Shown: positions 42,653 through 53,346 of the stretch, piece after piece | How positions within the stretch are numbered: position 1 is the stretch's first letter | Layout of the letters: the number at the start of each line of letters is the position of its first letter | Source of the DNA: Solea solea | Taxonomy: Eukaryota; Chordata; Actinopteri; Pleuronectiformes; Soleidae | NCBI RefSeq assembly: GCF_958295425.1 | Contig: NC_081151.1 | Coordinates: 16,967,659-17,031,658, forward strand | DNA length: 64,000 bases | Reading direction: 5' to 3' | The notes under the pieces: model-generated | What the model was told of the DNA's origin: nothing | Database searches by the model: none | The model's input: only the letters and a program-made list of their open reading frames with translations | Position numbers and translations under genes: made by a program

Positions 42653-44879
42653 CTAAAAGTGTTTCCTAGCGTGTCGTGTGTAAATGAATGAAAAGAGGGC
42701 GGCGGCTCCCGCTAGAGCTAGCAGTAATCCCAGAGAAAACACCGGAGAGTGATGTTCAGGTTGTGAGTCTGAGGTTCCGTTCATGTGAAGGGGCGACTGC
42801 AAAACAGAGATTTGGAAACAAGAATGAATAGAAAAGCCACATACAGTTCATCACAAGTTAACAAGTAAAGGAGAATCCACAAAAGTTCTGTATCAAATCA
42901 ACTTTTTATCTACATGGAATGGGTTTTTGGGAGTCCTAAAACTTATGTTTTCATGTATACAACCAATAACTTTGGGGAAATGATTATGTCATAGACTACA
43001 CCTCTCTAATCTAATTAGACTTTATTCTATATCTTGTACACAATCTTTATATACGTGCTCTCCGTCTTCTTTTCTGTTTTTGGTGCATTTCTTTGAGAAC
43101 CTTACAGCACCACAAACAGGCCTGGCATAAGTACTAGAGTGTTAAGAGTGTCTTTGTGCTTCCTGAAACCATGCAATGCTTATGGAAAACTTTCTAAGAA
43201 CAAAAACAAACAAACCGAGAAAGTTCTGTTTCCTTGTGGATAAGGCCTTAGTTATCTCTGTTACAGTGTGACCGTAATAATATCCTTTCTTTCATTTTAA
43301 TAGCTGTAGCTTTGTGACTGTCAGGACAAAGCTATGATTAGTCTGCCAGGCTGTGCACATCCTTTATTTTCCATACATTCTAAAAACTGAAAACATCATG
43401 CCTCTGACCTTTTTGAGAATACGGAGCTCCACATCCTCCCCCGCCGTCCTGAACAGATCCACTGCAGCTTTATGTGTCAGATCCTCCAGCTGGACTCCAT
43501 TAATCTGAGGTCAGGAACCAACATGAAGCAAAAGCATTAGTTAGAAATCCTCAATTTATGTCTGGATCACCACCAAAAATGTTGTGCACTTTTTGTGCGG
43601 TGTGGATAAGATAAGTTATGGGCTGTGGGTGAAATCAAGATGTCCGTCCATCCATTTATTTCATTTTCCACAACTTTATCCTCCACATGAGGGTCGTGGG
43701 AGAGCTGGATACCAATCCCAGGTGACAAAGTGCAAAAGGTGGGGTCACACCTTGGACAGGTCACTAGCAAATGAAGATGTGTTGTAGTAAAATGTGTCTG
43801 CAAGTAAGTCTGCTATATGTACTTTTGCACGCTTACTCTGGCTCTCATCTGTCTGATTCTCTCTGTTTATCAGAGAAAGCTCTACTGTACTGTGTGATGA
43901 GACTTTCTAGATTTAAGGCACAGACATTTAACGATCCTGATTCTAAAAGGTACACTTTGCACTTAACTAACCACTTACTGGACATTTCAGTGTTTTTAAC
44001 ATGTGTGCTGATGAGGTATCTCACTAAATATCCTCCTCTATGTCCTGCACATTCCAAAATAAGACAACTTTTAGTAAAAGTCTTTCACTACCGCCAGGAT
44101 CTTGTCGCCCTCTTGCAGTCTTCCATCCAAACCTGCAGCTCCATCTTCTTTTATTTTGGACACATAGATGCCACTGTCGTTCACAACATACTGCTGGTCC
44201 ACACCTCCAACTATGTTGAAGCCCAAGCCTATTGAAAAACAACAACAACATTACTAAAAGAAGCAAAACAATTTGAGTAAAATTCAATGTACACATCAGT
44301 TCAGTGGGGCGAAAGTTGTTGATCTGATTGTATTTATCTGAAAGGGTCAAAGTTTAAGATGAATCCTTCCAACAGAGAATGAAAGGCCACTTGGGGGCTC
44401 GTTACATAATAATCCCCGAGTGTGAATGCAAATCAGAGCCGACTCTTTCTCTAAATTGAATAAACTGTGTGAACTGAACATCGTCACTGGTTTTAGTGAA
44501 ACAACAGTTTGTCACTCTGCTCTGAGAGGCCGTTACTTTTCTGCATTTTACACTGCGTCAAAGTCTATAAAGTCACTATATATTAATGGCCCTGTATAAC
44601 ATGACCTTAATCTGCTTCCTTTAATTTAGCTTCACTGTTCAGAGTAAACGACAACACATGCTGGGACGAAGTTTGCTTCATTTTTTATTCCAAATTAGCC
44701 TTTAGCTTTGAGATGCGGACATATACACACACACGCGCGCGCGCGCGCGCACACACACACACACACAGTTAGCTTGACAGCTAGCTGCCTGCTAACTATG
44801 AAGTTATCTCCTCACCTGCCGGTCCGCGCTTTAGTTTCATGTCCACCACGTTGTCCGTGGAGCGCAGAGAGCCATTCAT
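42653..44879 (-). CDS. synj2bp: SYNJ2BP (OMP25), mitochondrial outer-membrane PDZ protein
   Basis: A tail-anchored outer mitochondrial membrane protein whose cytosolic PDZ domain binds synaptojanin-2 and other C-terminal ligands. Coding exons on the minus strand are 44,816–44,879, 44,092–44,228, 43,409–43,504 and 42,653–42,796. They make 441 nt, 146 aa, against 145 aa in human. The PDZ domain covers about residues 12–100. GLGF (22–25) is the carboxylate-binding loop, and H78 at the start of helix B suggests class I ligand choice. A hydrophobic anchor (about 118–138) is followed by the basic tail TRHARKHF, the expected outer-membrane targeting arrangement. An in-frame ATG nine bases upstream (44,886–44,888) would add MDN. 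I chose the inner ATG because it has A at −3 and matches the human MNG start. Confidence 0.94.
43642..43765 (+). repeat. CCATCC-type dispersed repeat in synj2bp intron 2
   Basis: CCATCCATTTATTTCATTTTC, ATCCTCCACATGAGGGTCG and GGGGTCACACCTTGGACAG match the copies at 45,085–45,205 and 19,745–19,893 (reversed). Confidence 0.7.
44721..44767. repeat. (CA)n(CG)n(CA)n alternating tract in synj2bp intron 1
   Basis: About 47 bp of uninterrupted alternating purine–pyrimidine with a central run of CG dinucleotides, beginning about 50 bp after the exon 1 donor. This is classic potential Z-DNA sequence. Confidence 0.95.
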
Positions 44880-44889
44880 GTTGTCCATG

Positions 44890-46630
44890 CACCAGGTAAA
44901 GATTAAAACGAGTGCTGCTCAGAGGGAAATCATGGAGACTCACAGCACTGAAGGAACAGTTAAACTGAAGGTGAACTCATTCAGCAGTTTCGATTCGCTT
45001 CCTCTCAGTACAGTCGGTGACTTGTGCGTGTGCTGCCCCTGGGTGGATTGAGCGGGAACTGCAGGCCGCCTTATGACTTATAAATCGTCCATCCATCCAT
45101 TTTCTACCGCTCCATCCTCCACATGAGGGCCGCGGGGGGCTCGCGCCAATCCCAGCCGACACGGGGCGATAGGCGGGGCGATAGGCGGGGCACACCCTGG
45201 ACAGTTCGTTTTTATAAATCAGAAAACTTCAAAACAGCAAACACGCTCACACATAGTGTCAAATTAATAACAGCACTAAAGTTAATTATCAATGGACACA
45301 GCCGTTGATGTCGTTTAAATTGACTTGTTTATTTTTTATGTGATGTGTTATTATACACGCATTTTTTTTTTCTGTTGTGAGCTGTTAATGTTGGCACATC
45401 TATCAGTCTATATGTCTTATGTATAATAAGTAGCAGTTTCCATTTCCAGCAAAATCAGAATATAAAAATTGTAATGGTAATGGTATTTGCCCAAACACAG
45501 GAGGAAAGGGATAAAAAAAAGAAATGATTATCAACGGTTAATCAACTAAAGGTAAAAAGTGATTATTGTTGTGTTATCTTTGGTTTGTGGACTTTTTTTT
45601 ATTCACGTCACTTTTGAGGTCTAGGACCAAAACAATTGGCCAAACTAAGTGGACAATGGACTAACAACTAATCCAGAAAATTATAGATTAGTTGATAATG
45701 AAAAAAATAATAATTAGCTACTAATTAGTGTCATAAAGAAAAGAGGGAAATTTGGGCAGGGAAACTGATATTTATTACATGTGCACATAACCTGTGGAAA
45801 CTGTACAATATTCTGAACAAAACAGCAATATCAGTCAGTATTTGTTTAACAAACAATAAGTTAACACTGTACCACTGTTATCTTTGGCGACGAATCAGAA
45901 ACCATTAATTAATAAGTAAATTCGAGCCTCACTTTTTGAGAATTTGATTCAAGTTCAACATAAAATAACTTGTAAAGAAATTCTTTGTCCCTCTGGTCCG
46001 AGGGCTCGGGAGGATTAACACTGAACAAAGGAGGGAATCAAAGTTTGTATTGAAATTCGTTTTTACTAAACTTCATCGTCAGCTTGCTGCGTGTTGGCCA
46101 GCACTGAAATAAGACCACGAAAAAAAAAAGACCAAGCTGATTTTCAGCATCACACGCTCATGCACTACTAAGGCATATCAAGATTTTGATATAAAGGACA
46201 GCATAATAAGCATACACTTACTGTAAAACGACATACCGCTGGGAAATATATGAAATGTTTGGGACCTACATTCTTTTCCCTCCATTATGAATAAATTAGT
46301 ATTTCCTTAAAATATCTATATTTTAAATGCACTTCATCTCATTCATGATTTAAATGCTGTTGCTATAAAATATATTGAACTGTGAGTGGATATAGAGTGC
46401 GACATCATCCAGTAAAAAAAGAGATGGATAACAGTGAGCAGACCTGGGTTCATCCGCCATCTGTTTTGTAATAAACGATGAAGTGCAGGGAAGGCAAAAA
46501 TATTTGCACTTCGACTATTGTGTTCCGTCAAATGCACCAGAGCACTTGAATGTATTTATAGAAACAGGGATACAGTGGTAAAGTTGGATGCATTTCTCCT
46601 GCACAGCGAGTGGATGACTCGATCCGAGAC
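44890..46630. other. intergenic region between synj2bp and the lgals3 stop
   Basis: Contains the synj2bp promoter side (GC-rich to about 45,050), a CCATCC-type repeat (45,085–45,205), a decayed GGGCTGCAAC-family fragment at 45,530–45,720, and the lgals3 3' UTR. A minus-strand AATAAA is at 45,771–45,776, but which signal lgals3 uses is unclear. Confidence 0.5.
45085..45205 (+). repeat. CCATCC-type dispersed repeat
   Basis: CCATCCATCCATTTTCTACCG, CCTCCACATGAGGGCCGCG and CACACCCTGGACAG follow in order. The GGGGCGATAGGC piece is duplicated in tandem. Confidence 0.8.
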
Positions 46631-49600
46631 TCAGATCATGCTCGGGGACGCGCTGTCGAGGGCGACGTCTCCCGTGATGCGCAGCAGCGTCACTTCCTCC
46701 AGTCCGCCGGACCTGTGCTCAAACTCCAGCAGGTGAGAGCCGTCCACCGCCACTTTGAACATGTCCTCTTCCACCAGGATCTTCAGCTGCGGAGAGAGCA
46801 ACGCAAACCACCGTCAACTTGTTAAAGTTAGTGTATGTGTGCTTTGTGATATGTCTTTTATTGTGTTGCATTGTCTTTGCGGTTTTTATGATGTATTTTA
46901 CTTATCAATTAGTAGAAAATCAACTGTGCGCATCAGTTTCATGCTCCGTCTTGTAACTGTATTCGATTGCATTGTTAATAATTAAAACAATATGTGGATT
47001 CAATTTCCTTTGTTATTTCCCTACGTTTTATAATTTTTACCGTTCATATCTGCGTTTATCTGGAGGCTAAAAGGAAAATTAAAGTAACAATTACCTTCAG
47101 CCCTAACAGCAACCAAGCTGCAAATGTCTTCCTTCAAAAACAGCACTCTAACTTAAAAGCGGTGTTAGCCAAGTAAAGGGGGATGTTGAAGATTAAAACC
47201 ACTTTATTACTAGTATAAAAGGTCACTTTTTGTTGGGTAAAACATATACAACAACGCTTCTACAGAACAGCCTACTCCACAACAGTGATTGCAATGAATA
47301 CTGTTTGGGACAAATAAACAATAAACAATACTTTTGTTATTATTTGAAGATATCTACCATGTGAGAGAAAATCCTAATCTTCAGCCATGTCTCTCTTCAT
47401 CAACTTTAACTTTAAGGGTTACATTAGTCACACTTTAACACGAGACGCCTGTTGTTCCTAGACTCTCACAAAAGGGGGACGATTACATGCAGAGACTACG
47501 GTGTATTGAAGGTCGATTCAAAGAGAAAGCGACTGTGTCAGAGTCTGGTGTAACACAGTTTGTGTCGTCCCGGTTCTGGTGAAATATTTTAAGGGCATTA
47601 GATGGATGACTAGATCGTCAGAATGAGAGGCAGCGTCCAGCTGTCCTCAGTACTGATCTGTCTTTAATAAACTCTTCAAACGTAACTTATCCCTACAAAG
47701 ACTTGGTCACTCATCTCCAAAACCTTGGTAACCTTGTGCTATTTGTTTTTCTACACAATATTTAATATTTTTATAGCTTTTCTATAGCTTTTTTTTAGCT
47801 CTGTAAATTCACTGTTTCACCGTTGCTTTTCTAACGATGATAATAAAGCTCTACAACTCCTACAAATACTACAATTAGACACCTTCTGTTGGAAGTTGCA
47901 CTGTCGTGATATTCAGGTGTGGGCCCAGGTGTTAAGTCTATGAAAAATAAAATACAACTTTCACCTCATGTGTTCAGTATCTTGTGTGTGACGCACGGGG
48001 TTTAAGATCGTAGTTCCACTCCCTTCTTTCTATGGCTATTTAAAGCAACGAGAAAACACAGTCAAGCTGAACAAAGGTGAAGAGAGATGATCAAAGGTTC
48101 CTTCCTCTAATGTTGTTCCTGATTTGTCCTCATAAGGATTGTAAATGGATAACCTCTCCTGTGTTTGTGGTTTAATCTGGGTATTTTTTTGCTATACTAC
48201 CTCTGAACTCTAATCCTAATCTCAATTAAAAAAGACAAAACAGGAGGTACCGTTGATGTTTAGTCAAGTCAGGTCTGTGCGCGCCCTGCACTATGCGTCA
48301 TATGAATAACACCTCTTTAAGTGGTCTATAGGTGTGTGTACATGTATACGTGTGTGTGTGATGCTGATAATGACGGGCTGGAATATTGACTGCAGTAAAA
48401 TGACCGGAGCACTTTACCTCAAAGCGACGCCCGTGAACAAACGGGAAGCCTCCCTCCCGCTCCTCGGGTCCCCAACATCCACCCAGGTTGGAATTTCTAA
48501 CAATCGTCTGCTCAGGGAATCGAGGATTGAAATGAAAGACGACGTCCGGACCTCTGATGAAGTCAACTTGAAACCTGTGAATGATTACAAAAAACAAACA
48601 AACAAGTAGAACAAAGTGCTGGTACTGAAAGTAAATTACTCTTCCAATATACAATTAAAAGAATCATTGAGAATTTATTACAGAATTAAAATTAAAAGCC
48701 TCATGTGGGTGAAACATCTTTATACGATGTGATTGACCAATCCTACACAGAATTCAATACATTTACTACTGCTTTAATAACCCTCCACAGCAAGGGCAAT
48801 GGATGTGTTTGAGGTATTTGCTCCATCACAATACTTGAACTCTGCTGATGTTTATATCTCAAGACAACCATCACAGCACTTGCTGCCATATGGATTCACT
48901 AAAGCGTTACATGCTTTGGCAATTTGTACCTCACTGTATTCTGCCGTGTGGATATTTATAGCACAGCCCTACTTGTTTCCATGTTAGTTATCTACCAAAA
49001 AGCAAAGCAAATTCCTTGCATGCTTGTAAAATCCTACTTGGCAATAACCCAGATCTTGATTTGGTTTCTGTTCATACCTGTCTGCACCAGGTAAGGGCTC
49101 TCCAACTATTGTGATCACAAGTCGTGGCAAAATTCCAGCATGAAGGGGAAGATCATATGGCACCATCTGCAAGACACGGTTACATTTTAGGTCATAGCAA
49201 CACATTTATGTATTATGTTTTATTTTAGGGTAGATGTTACTGTGTATACAATCCTTTTTTTTAAAATTATTTATTCCCGTCCAAATTAGGAAAAACAGAC
49301 AATGTTAAGTGTTTAGGACAAAGACAGAAATGCTCATATTTGATGACCAATAGTCTGAACGTGACAATCAACAGCAATGTATTTAATGATATTAAAGAGG
49401 GAATTCTTGGTTAAACATTATTCAAAACATTGACCCTGCCCACATTCCTTCTGCACACCCCAGTGAGTCATCGCCTCTTTTCCACTGTTATGCAATTCAA
49501 AATGATTAGTGACCAAGTAAAATGTGTTCAAAGTTTTAATACATCAAGGCACCAACTGTACAAAATTGACAGTAAAGAAAAGAACATCATTTACCTTTAA

Positions 49601-52116
49601 TCGTGTACAAAAGTAACAATGCGGTGAAAGTGATGAAAGCGTAAACAGAGATTTTAATAGAGGATATAGATGTGTTGTAACACACTACACATGAATTGTG
49701 TGTAAAAATGTAATTTTAAATCATATTGCACTTCTTTAAAACATCACATCTCCCACGTAGATTGAGCTGTACGCTATTCAGTCTTTGGCACTAATCAAAC
49801 CATATGTTGATTCTGGAGGTGACGTCCATGTCCGACTGAAAAGTTGAGCTCATTGCTTTCAGTTATATGGCGGATTATATCTGGGCTGAAAGACAAGAAT
49901 ACATTTTTTTGATAACTACTTTTGAATACCCGCTGATGCTGCATTGTGTTTTACTTTGCGCCCCCAGCAGAGCCAAAGACACGGAAACAAGAATTCAAAC
50001 ACAGCCTGCACAGAAAATTCACCATCCTGTCCAGCAGTAAACGCCAACAAGCAGGAAAAGTTTGTTTTCCACCAGCTGCAGCATTAGGTAGATGCCAAAT
50101 TATTCATACTGACTATTTCAGGAGAAACCAAGTACTAGAGTACAGCTGAAATACACATTTAACTGTATTCTGTACTCCTCTCTGTGGATATTTAGATGAC
50201 CCGAGTGGATGTCAGAATATAGGTGGCAGCATTGTCACCAGTTTAAAAATATTTAGCTGGTAGCTGGTTGTCATTTTCCACCCTGAACCACAAGACAGAC
50301 GTTCCACTCCACACCAGAGCAAAAATACACCACCTAAAAAGTGCAGCAAGCAAGCAAGCAGTGTAGTGCCATGTGTAAGCAGTAGTGTTGGTACTCACCA
50401 GCATGCCTCCTGGTGCAGCAGGCCCACCATATGGACCCATGGGCCCTGGACCAAAGGGACCAGGGGCAGGAGGGAAGCCACCACCTGCAGATGGTCCCCA
50501 TGACCCAGTGGGCATTGGGGGGAAGCCTCCAGCAGGAAAGGCAGGGAAAGAGCCAGGGCCAGCTGGAGGGGGGAATCCACCAGGACCTCCTGGTCCATAC
50601 ATGCCATTGCCTCCTGGGTGTCCTGGCTGGCCACCTGGATAAGGCACATTAGGATAAGGCCCAGGGGGAGCTCCGGGACCAGAGGCAAACGGTCCAGTTG
50701 GGTAAGGTACAGGGCCTCCAGGTAGCTGTCCTGGAGCTCCTTCAGATGGGTAGTGCCCAGGAAACTGCCCGGGGAACTGCCCAGGAGCACCTGGGCCAGA
50801 GGGGAACTGCCCTGGAGCTCCTGGTGCAGGTGGAAATTGTCCAGGTACTCCATGACCAGGGGGAAACCCACCAGGTGCTGAAGGAGGTCCAGGGTATTGC
50901 CCTGGTGCTCCAGGACCAGAGGGGAACGGAAACTGGCCTGGTGCTCCAGGGCCTGATGATCCCCCAGCGAAGCCACCTGGGGCTGAAGGCTGGGTGGGAG
51001 CTCCGGGGGCTGAACCTGGCCATCCTGGGTTTGCAGGAAGTTGAGGGTTACAAGCAGGAGCAGTTGGATTGGTGTTACCTATTTTTTCTGCTTTGCGTGG
51101 GGTGTCGTCTCCCAAAGCATCTGACAGCTGAAAGCGAAGTAAACAGAGAAAGTCACTCTCTTTCCTTCTTTTTAAAGCTGACAGTCAAAGATGTTGCTTT
51201 TTTTTCAATCTAGGGCTGAACAATATTGAAAAGATGTATTGCCTCCATGCTATCATCCTGTATTATATACATATCACAAATGTATATTTGTATATATATA
51301 TTGTATATATATATGTATATCACATATTTAATTTCATCTGCATCTTGCATCTGTCTGTTAGTAAGCAGCTAGGGCTGCAGCGATTATGCGATTACTGAAT
51401 TAATAGAGCACTATTTTGATAATTGATAAATTCAGATTTTTTTTTAAATAATTAAAAAAGCTTTCTGATTTTTCAGCTTCTTAAATTTGAATTATTGCTG
51501 GTTTCATTGCTCCATTTGACCAAGAAATCATTCAAATGTTGTTTTATGGACAAAACAAGACAATTGAGAACATGATCATTTCTAGGTTTTGGGTACAGCT
51601 GAACAATCATTTAATCAATCTATCATTTTCATATCACAGGAGGTGCAATATTTCTTAAAGCCAAAATGAGTGTCAAATTACCATTTTACATTAAATATTG
51701 CCCTGAACTGTACACATCATGTTCTACAGACTTGAAGAAAACATCTTTGTTTCTCACAGATGTGCACAAATATCACACGGGAATCATTTTAAATGTCATT
51801 GAAATGACAAATGACAATTATATATTTATACAAATTATTTCAGCTAGTTTTGGGAAACACCAATAAATATTTTTAAACCAAACAAATGAATTAATAATTG
51901 ACAGAATAATCGATTATGAAAATAATCGTTAGTGGCAGCTCTATAAGCAGTTAACCCAAAGTAAAAATACATTTCTACCCAAGTATTTCTTTAATTATTG
52001 CGTCACAATAGTCAAAACACTGTATCGCATACAGCAGGTTTGTGCAGTCCTATTATTTTTCCCAATGATTCCCAGTAAACATAATTAAAAGATGAACTCA
52101 CCGAGAAGTCTGCCAT
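46631..52116 (-). CDS. lgals3: Galectin-3, chimera-type beta-galactoside lectin
   Basis: A cytosolic and secreted lectin that oligomerises through its N-terminal domain. Coding exons on the minus strand are 52,102–52,116, 50,399–51,127, 49,078–49,166, 48,418–48,574 and 46,631–46,786. They make 1,146 nt, 381 aa. Residues 1–13 (MADFSLSDAL) match the human N-terminal segment. A single 729-nt exon encodes a Pro/Gly-rich domain to about residue 248, with many PGAPGQFP-like units. The carbohydrate domain (249–381) keeps H292, N294, R296, N305, W312, E315 and R317, equivalent to human H158, N160, R162, N174, W181, E184 and R186. Human galectin-3 is 250 aa, so the repeat domain is about twice as long here. 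The NWGR motif of the human protein reads CWGP. The gene is divergent from gmfb. Confidence 0.95.
47740..47880 (+). repeat. LINE-like 3' tail in lgals3 intron 5
   Basis: TTTTTAGCTCTGTAAATTCAC and GATAATAAAGCTCTACAAC give the general look of a teleost non-LTR 3' end. No coding remnant. Confidence 0.35.
51370..51943. mobile_element. hAT-type MITE (GGGCTGCAAC family) in lgals3 intron 2
   Basis: A 574-bp element from TAGGGCTGCAGCGATTAT to AATCGTTAGTGGCAGCTCTA. It is flanked by TAAGCAGC (51,362–51,369) and TAAGCAGT (51,944–51,951), an 8-bp duplication with one mismatch. An inner segment (about 51,600–51,800) carries GCAATATTTCTTAAAGCC, related to 10,540–10,580, so a second repeat may be nested inside. 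Confidence 0.85.
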
Positions 52117-52535
52117 GATCTACAGCACAAAAACACAAGACACAACTTTCATTAGTGGGTGACTCTAACAACCGTTTATAACAAGCTGTCAGACACTGGA
52201 GGGCATGTCACACTGAACTGAAAGCTATGAGTAATAGCAGGGTAAATGTTTCCATTCCTGACTAGTCATCGACAAAGTCCACTTGGGCAGAGTCAAAACA
52301 GCTCGGACATTACTATGACAACATATGGAAACACTGCACTGACTTAATCTGAATATGAAATTAAGATGTAGCTCCTCACATATGTACTTAACTGCTGTTA
52401 GACAGTTGGCTAAGGAGCTAGCTAACAGCTAGCTAGCAGTCCGTAAAGTGGAAACAGTTCACGTTCAGGAGGCTTATGTTAGCTTCCTGGTGTCCAGACA
52501 GCGTAATGTAGATATTCGATGACATTACACGATAC

Positions 52536-52690
52536 CTCGCCAGATGATGGGACTCCTCTCGGGTGATAGTAGGACTAGCGGGTGTGAGGGCGGTGGTTTT
52601 TATCCAGCTGCTACTGCTGCTGCTGCTGCTGTAGAAGCCAGTTAGCCTGCTAACTCAGCCTTACGAGGGACTGGACTACAAGCTAACAGT
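52536..52690 (-). other. lgals3 non-coding exon 1 and 5' flank
   Basis: The coding start lies three bases after an acceptor (TGTGCTGTAG/ATC), so a separate 5' UTR exon is required. On the minus strand GGCGAG/GTATCGTG at 52,535/52,536 is the best donor. The exon would run up to the CTG-repeat region near 52,610–52,690. The 5' edge is approximate. Confidence 0.55.
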
Positions 52691-52756
52691 GGAAGTGTTT
52701 CGCTGAACAACTACAACTACTGAGGAGGAGGGCGGGGCCATGATCACAAACGCACA

Positions 52757-52802
52757 GACACACACACACACGCGCGCGCGCGCGCGCGCGCGCACTCTCT
52801 CG

Positions 52803-52842
<40 letters not shown>

Positions 52843-52890
52843 TACACACTCACACATGCATACAAACATACACACACATACACACACACC
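52757..52890. repeat. (CA)n(CG)n(CT)n(CA)n compound tract between lgals3 and gmfb
   Basis: A CA run, then about eleven CG dinucleotides, then a CT run, then CA runs, all contiguous. It lies in the intergenic space of the head-to-head gene pair and has strong Z-DNA potential. Confidence 0.95.
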
Positions 52891-52892
52891 AC

Positions 52893-52952
52893 TCAATTTA
52901 GTGGTTTAATTGACCTAAACCACCAAATTGAAACCACCATTCTCGTGGTTTG
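52893..52952. other. two overlapping hairpin-capable inverted repeats
   Basis: CAATTTAGTGGTTT pairs with AAACCACCAAATTG across a 9-base spacer (13 of 14 pairs). Directly after it, AAACCAC pairs with GTGGTTT across a 6-base loop. The central AAACCAC/GTGGTTT words allow alternative pairings. Confidence 0.75.
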
Positions 52953-53229
52953 AATAAAAAAAAATGTCCCCCATCCATCCATTTTATATTTTTTTACCGG
53001 ATTCACAAGATTTTCTTCATTTTTTTTCATAGAAAATAATGATACTAGTTTAATTTATAAATCACATTTTATACATAAAACGAACAAAACGTGTTTGATC
53101 AAATAAAAAGGTAAAAAAAACATTATGGTGCGTGTATTTATCAGGCTTGACATAAGAGTGTAGTAGGACATTAATAATTACTGAGTTATGACCAACTTTT
53201 GCAGGAAGGGGGCGCTGGTCTCGTGTGGG

Positions 53230-53290
53230 ATTGGCCAAAGCAGTCACAAGATGTGAAGTATATATTTTAAAAAAAAAACATTGAAAGCGT
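53230..53290 (+). promoter_or_regulatory. gmfb: gmfb core promoter: CCAAT box and TATA-like element
   Basis: An inverted CCAAT box (ATTGG at 53,230–53,234) and a TATATATTTTAA element (53,259–53,270) precede the coding start at 53,347. By the usual spacing, transcription would begin near 53,290, giving a short 5' UTR of about 55 bases. Confidence 0.6.
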
Positions 53291-53346
53291 CTCTGCCATT
53301 CAGAACAGCTTCAGCAGCAGCTTCAGGGAAACTCAACTCTACTACA

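Noticed and set aside
50243..51213. Other open frames across the galectin-3 Pro/Gly exon, including plus-strand frames of 85 and 171 aa
   Set aside because: They are shadows of the stop-poor, GC-rich tandem repeats. Only the minus-strand frame joined to MADFS and to the carbohydrate domain makes a known protein.
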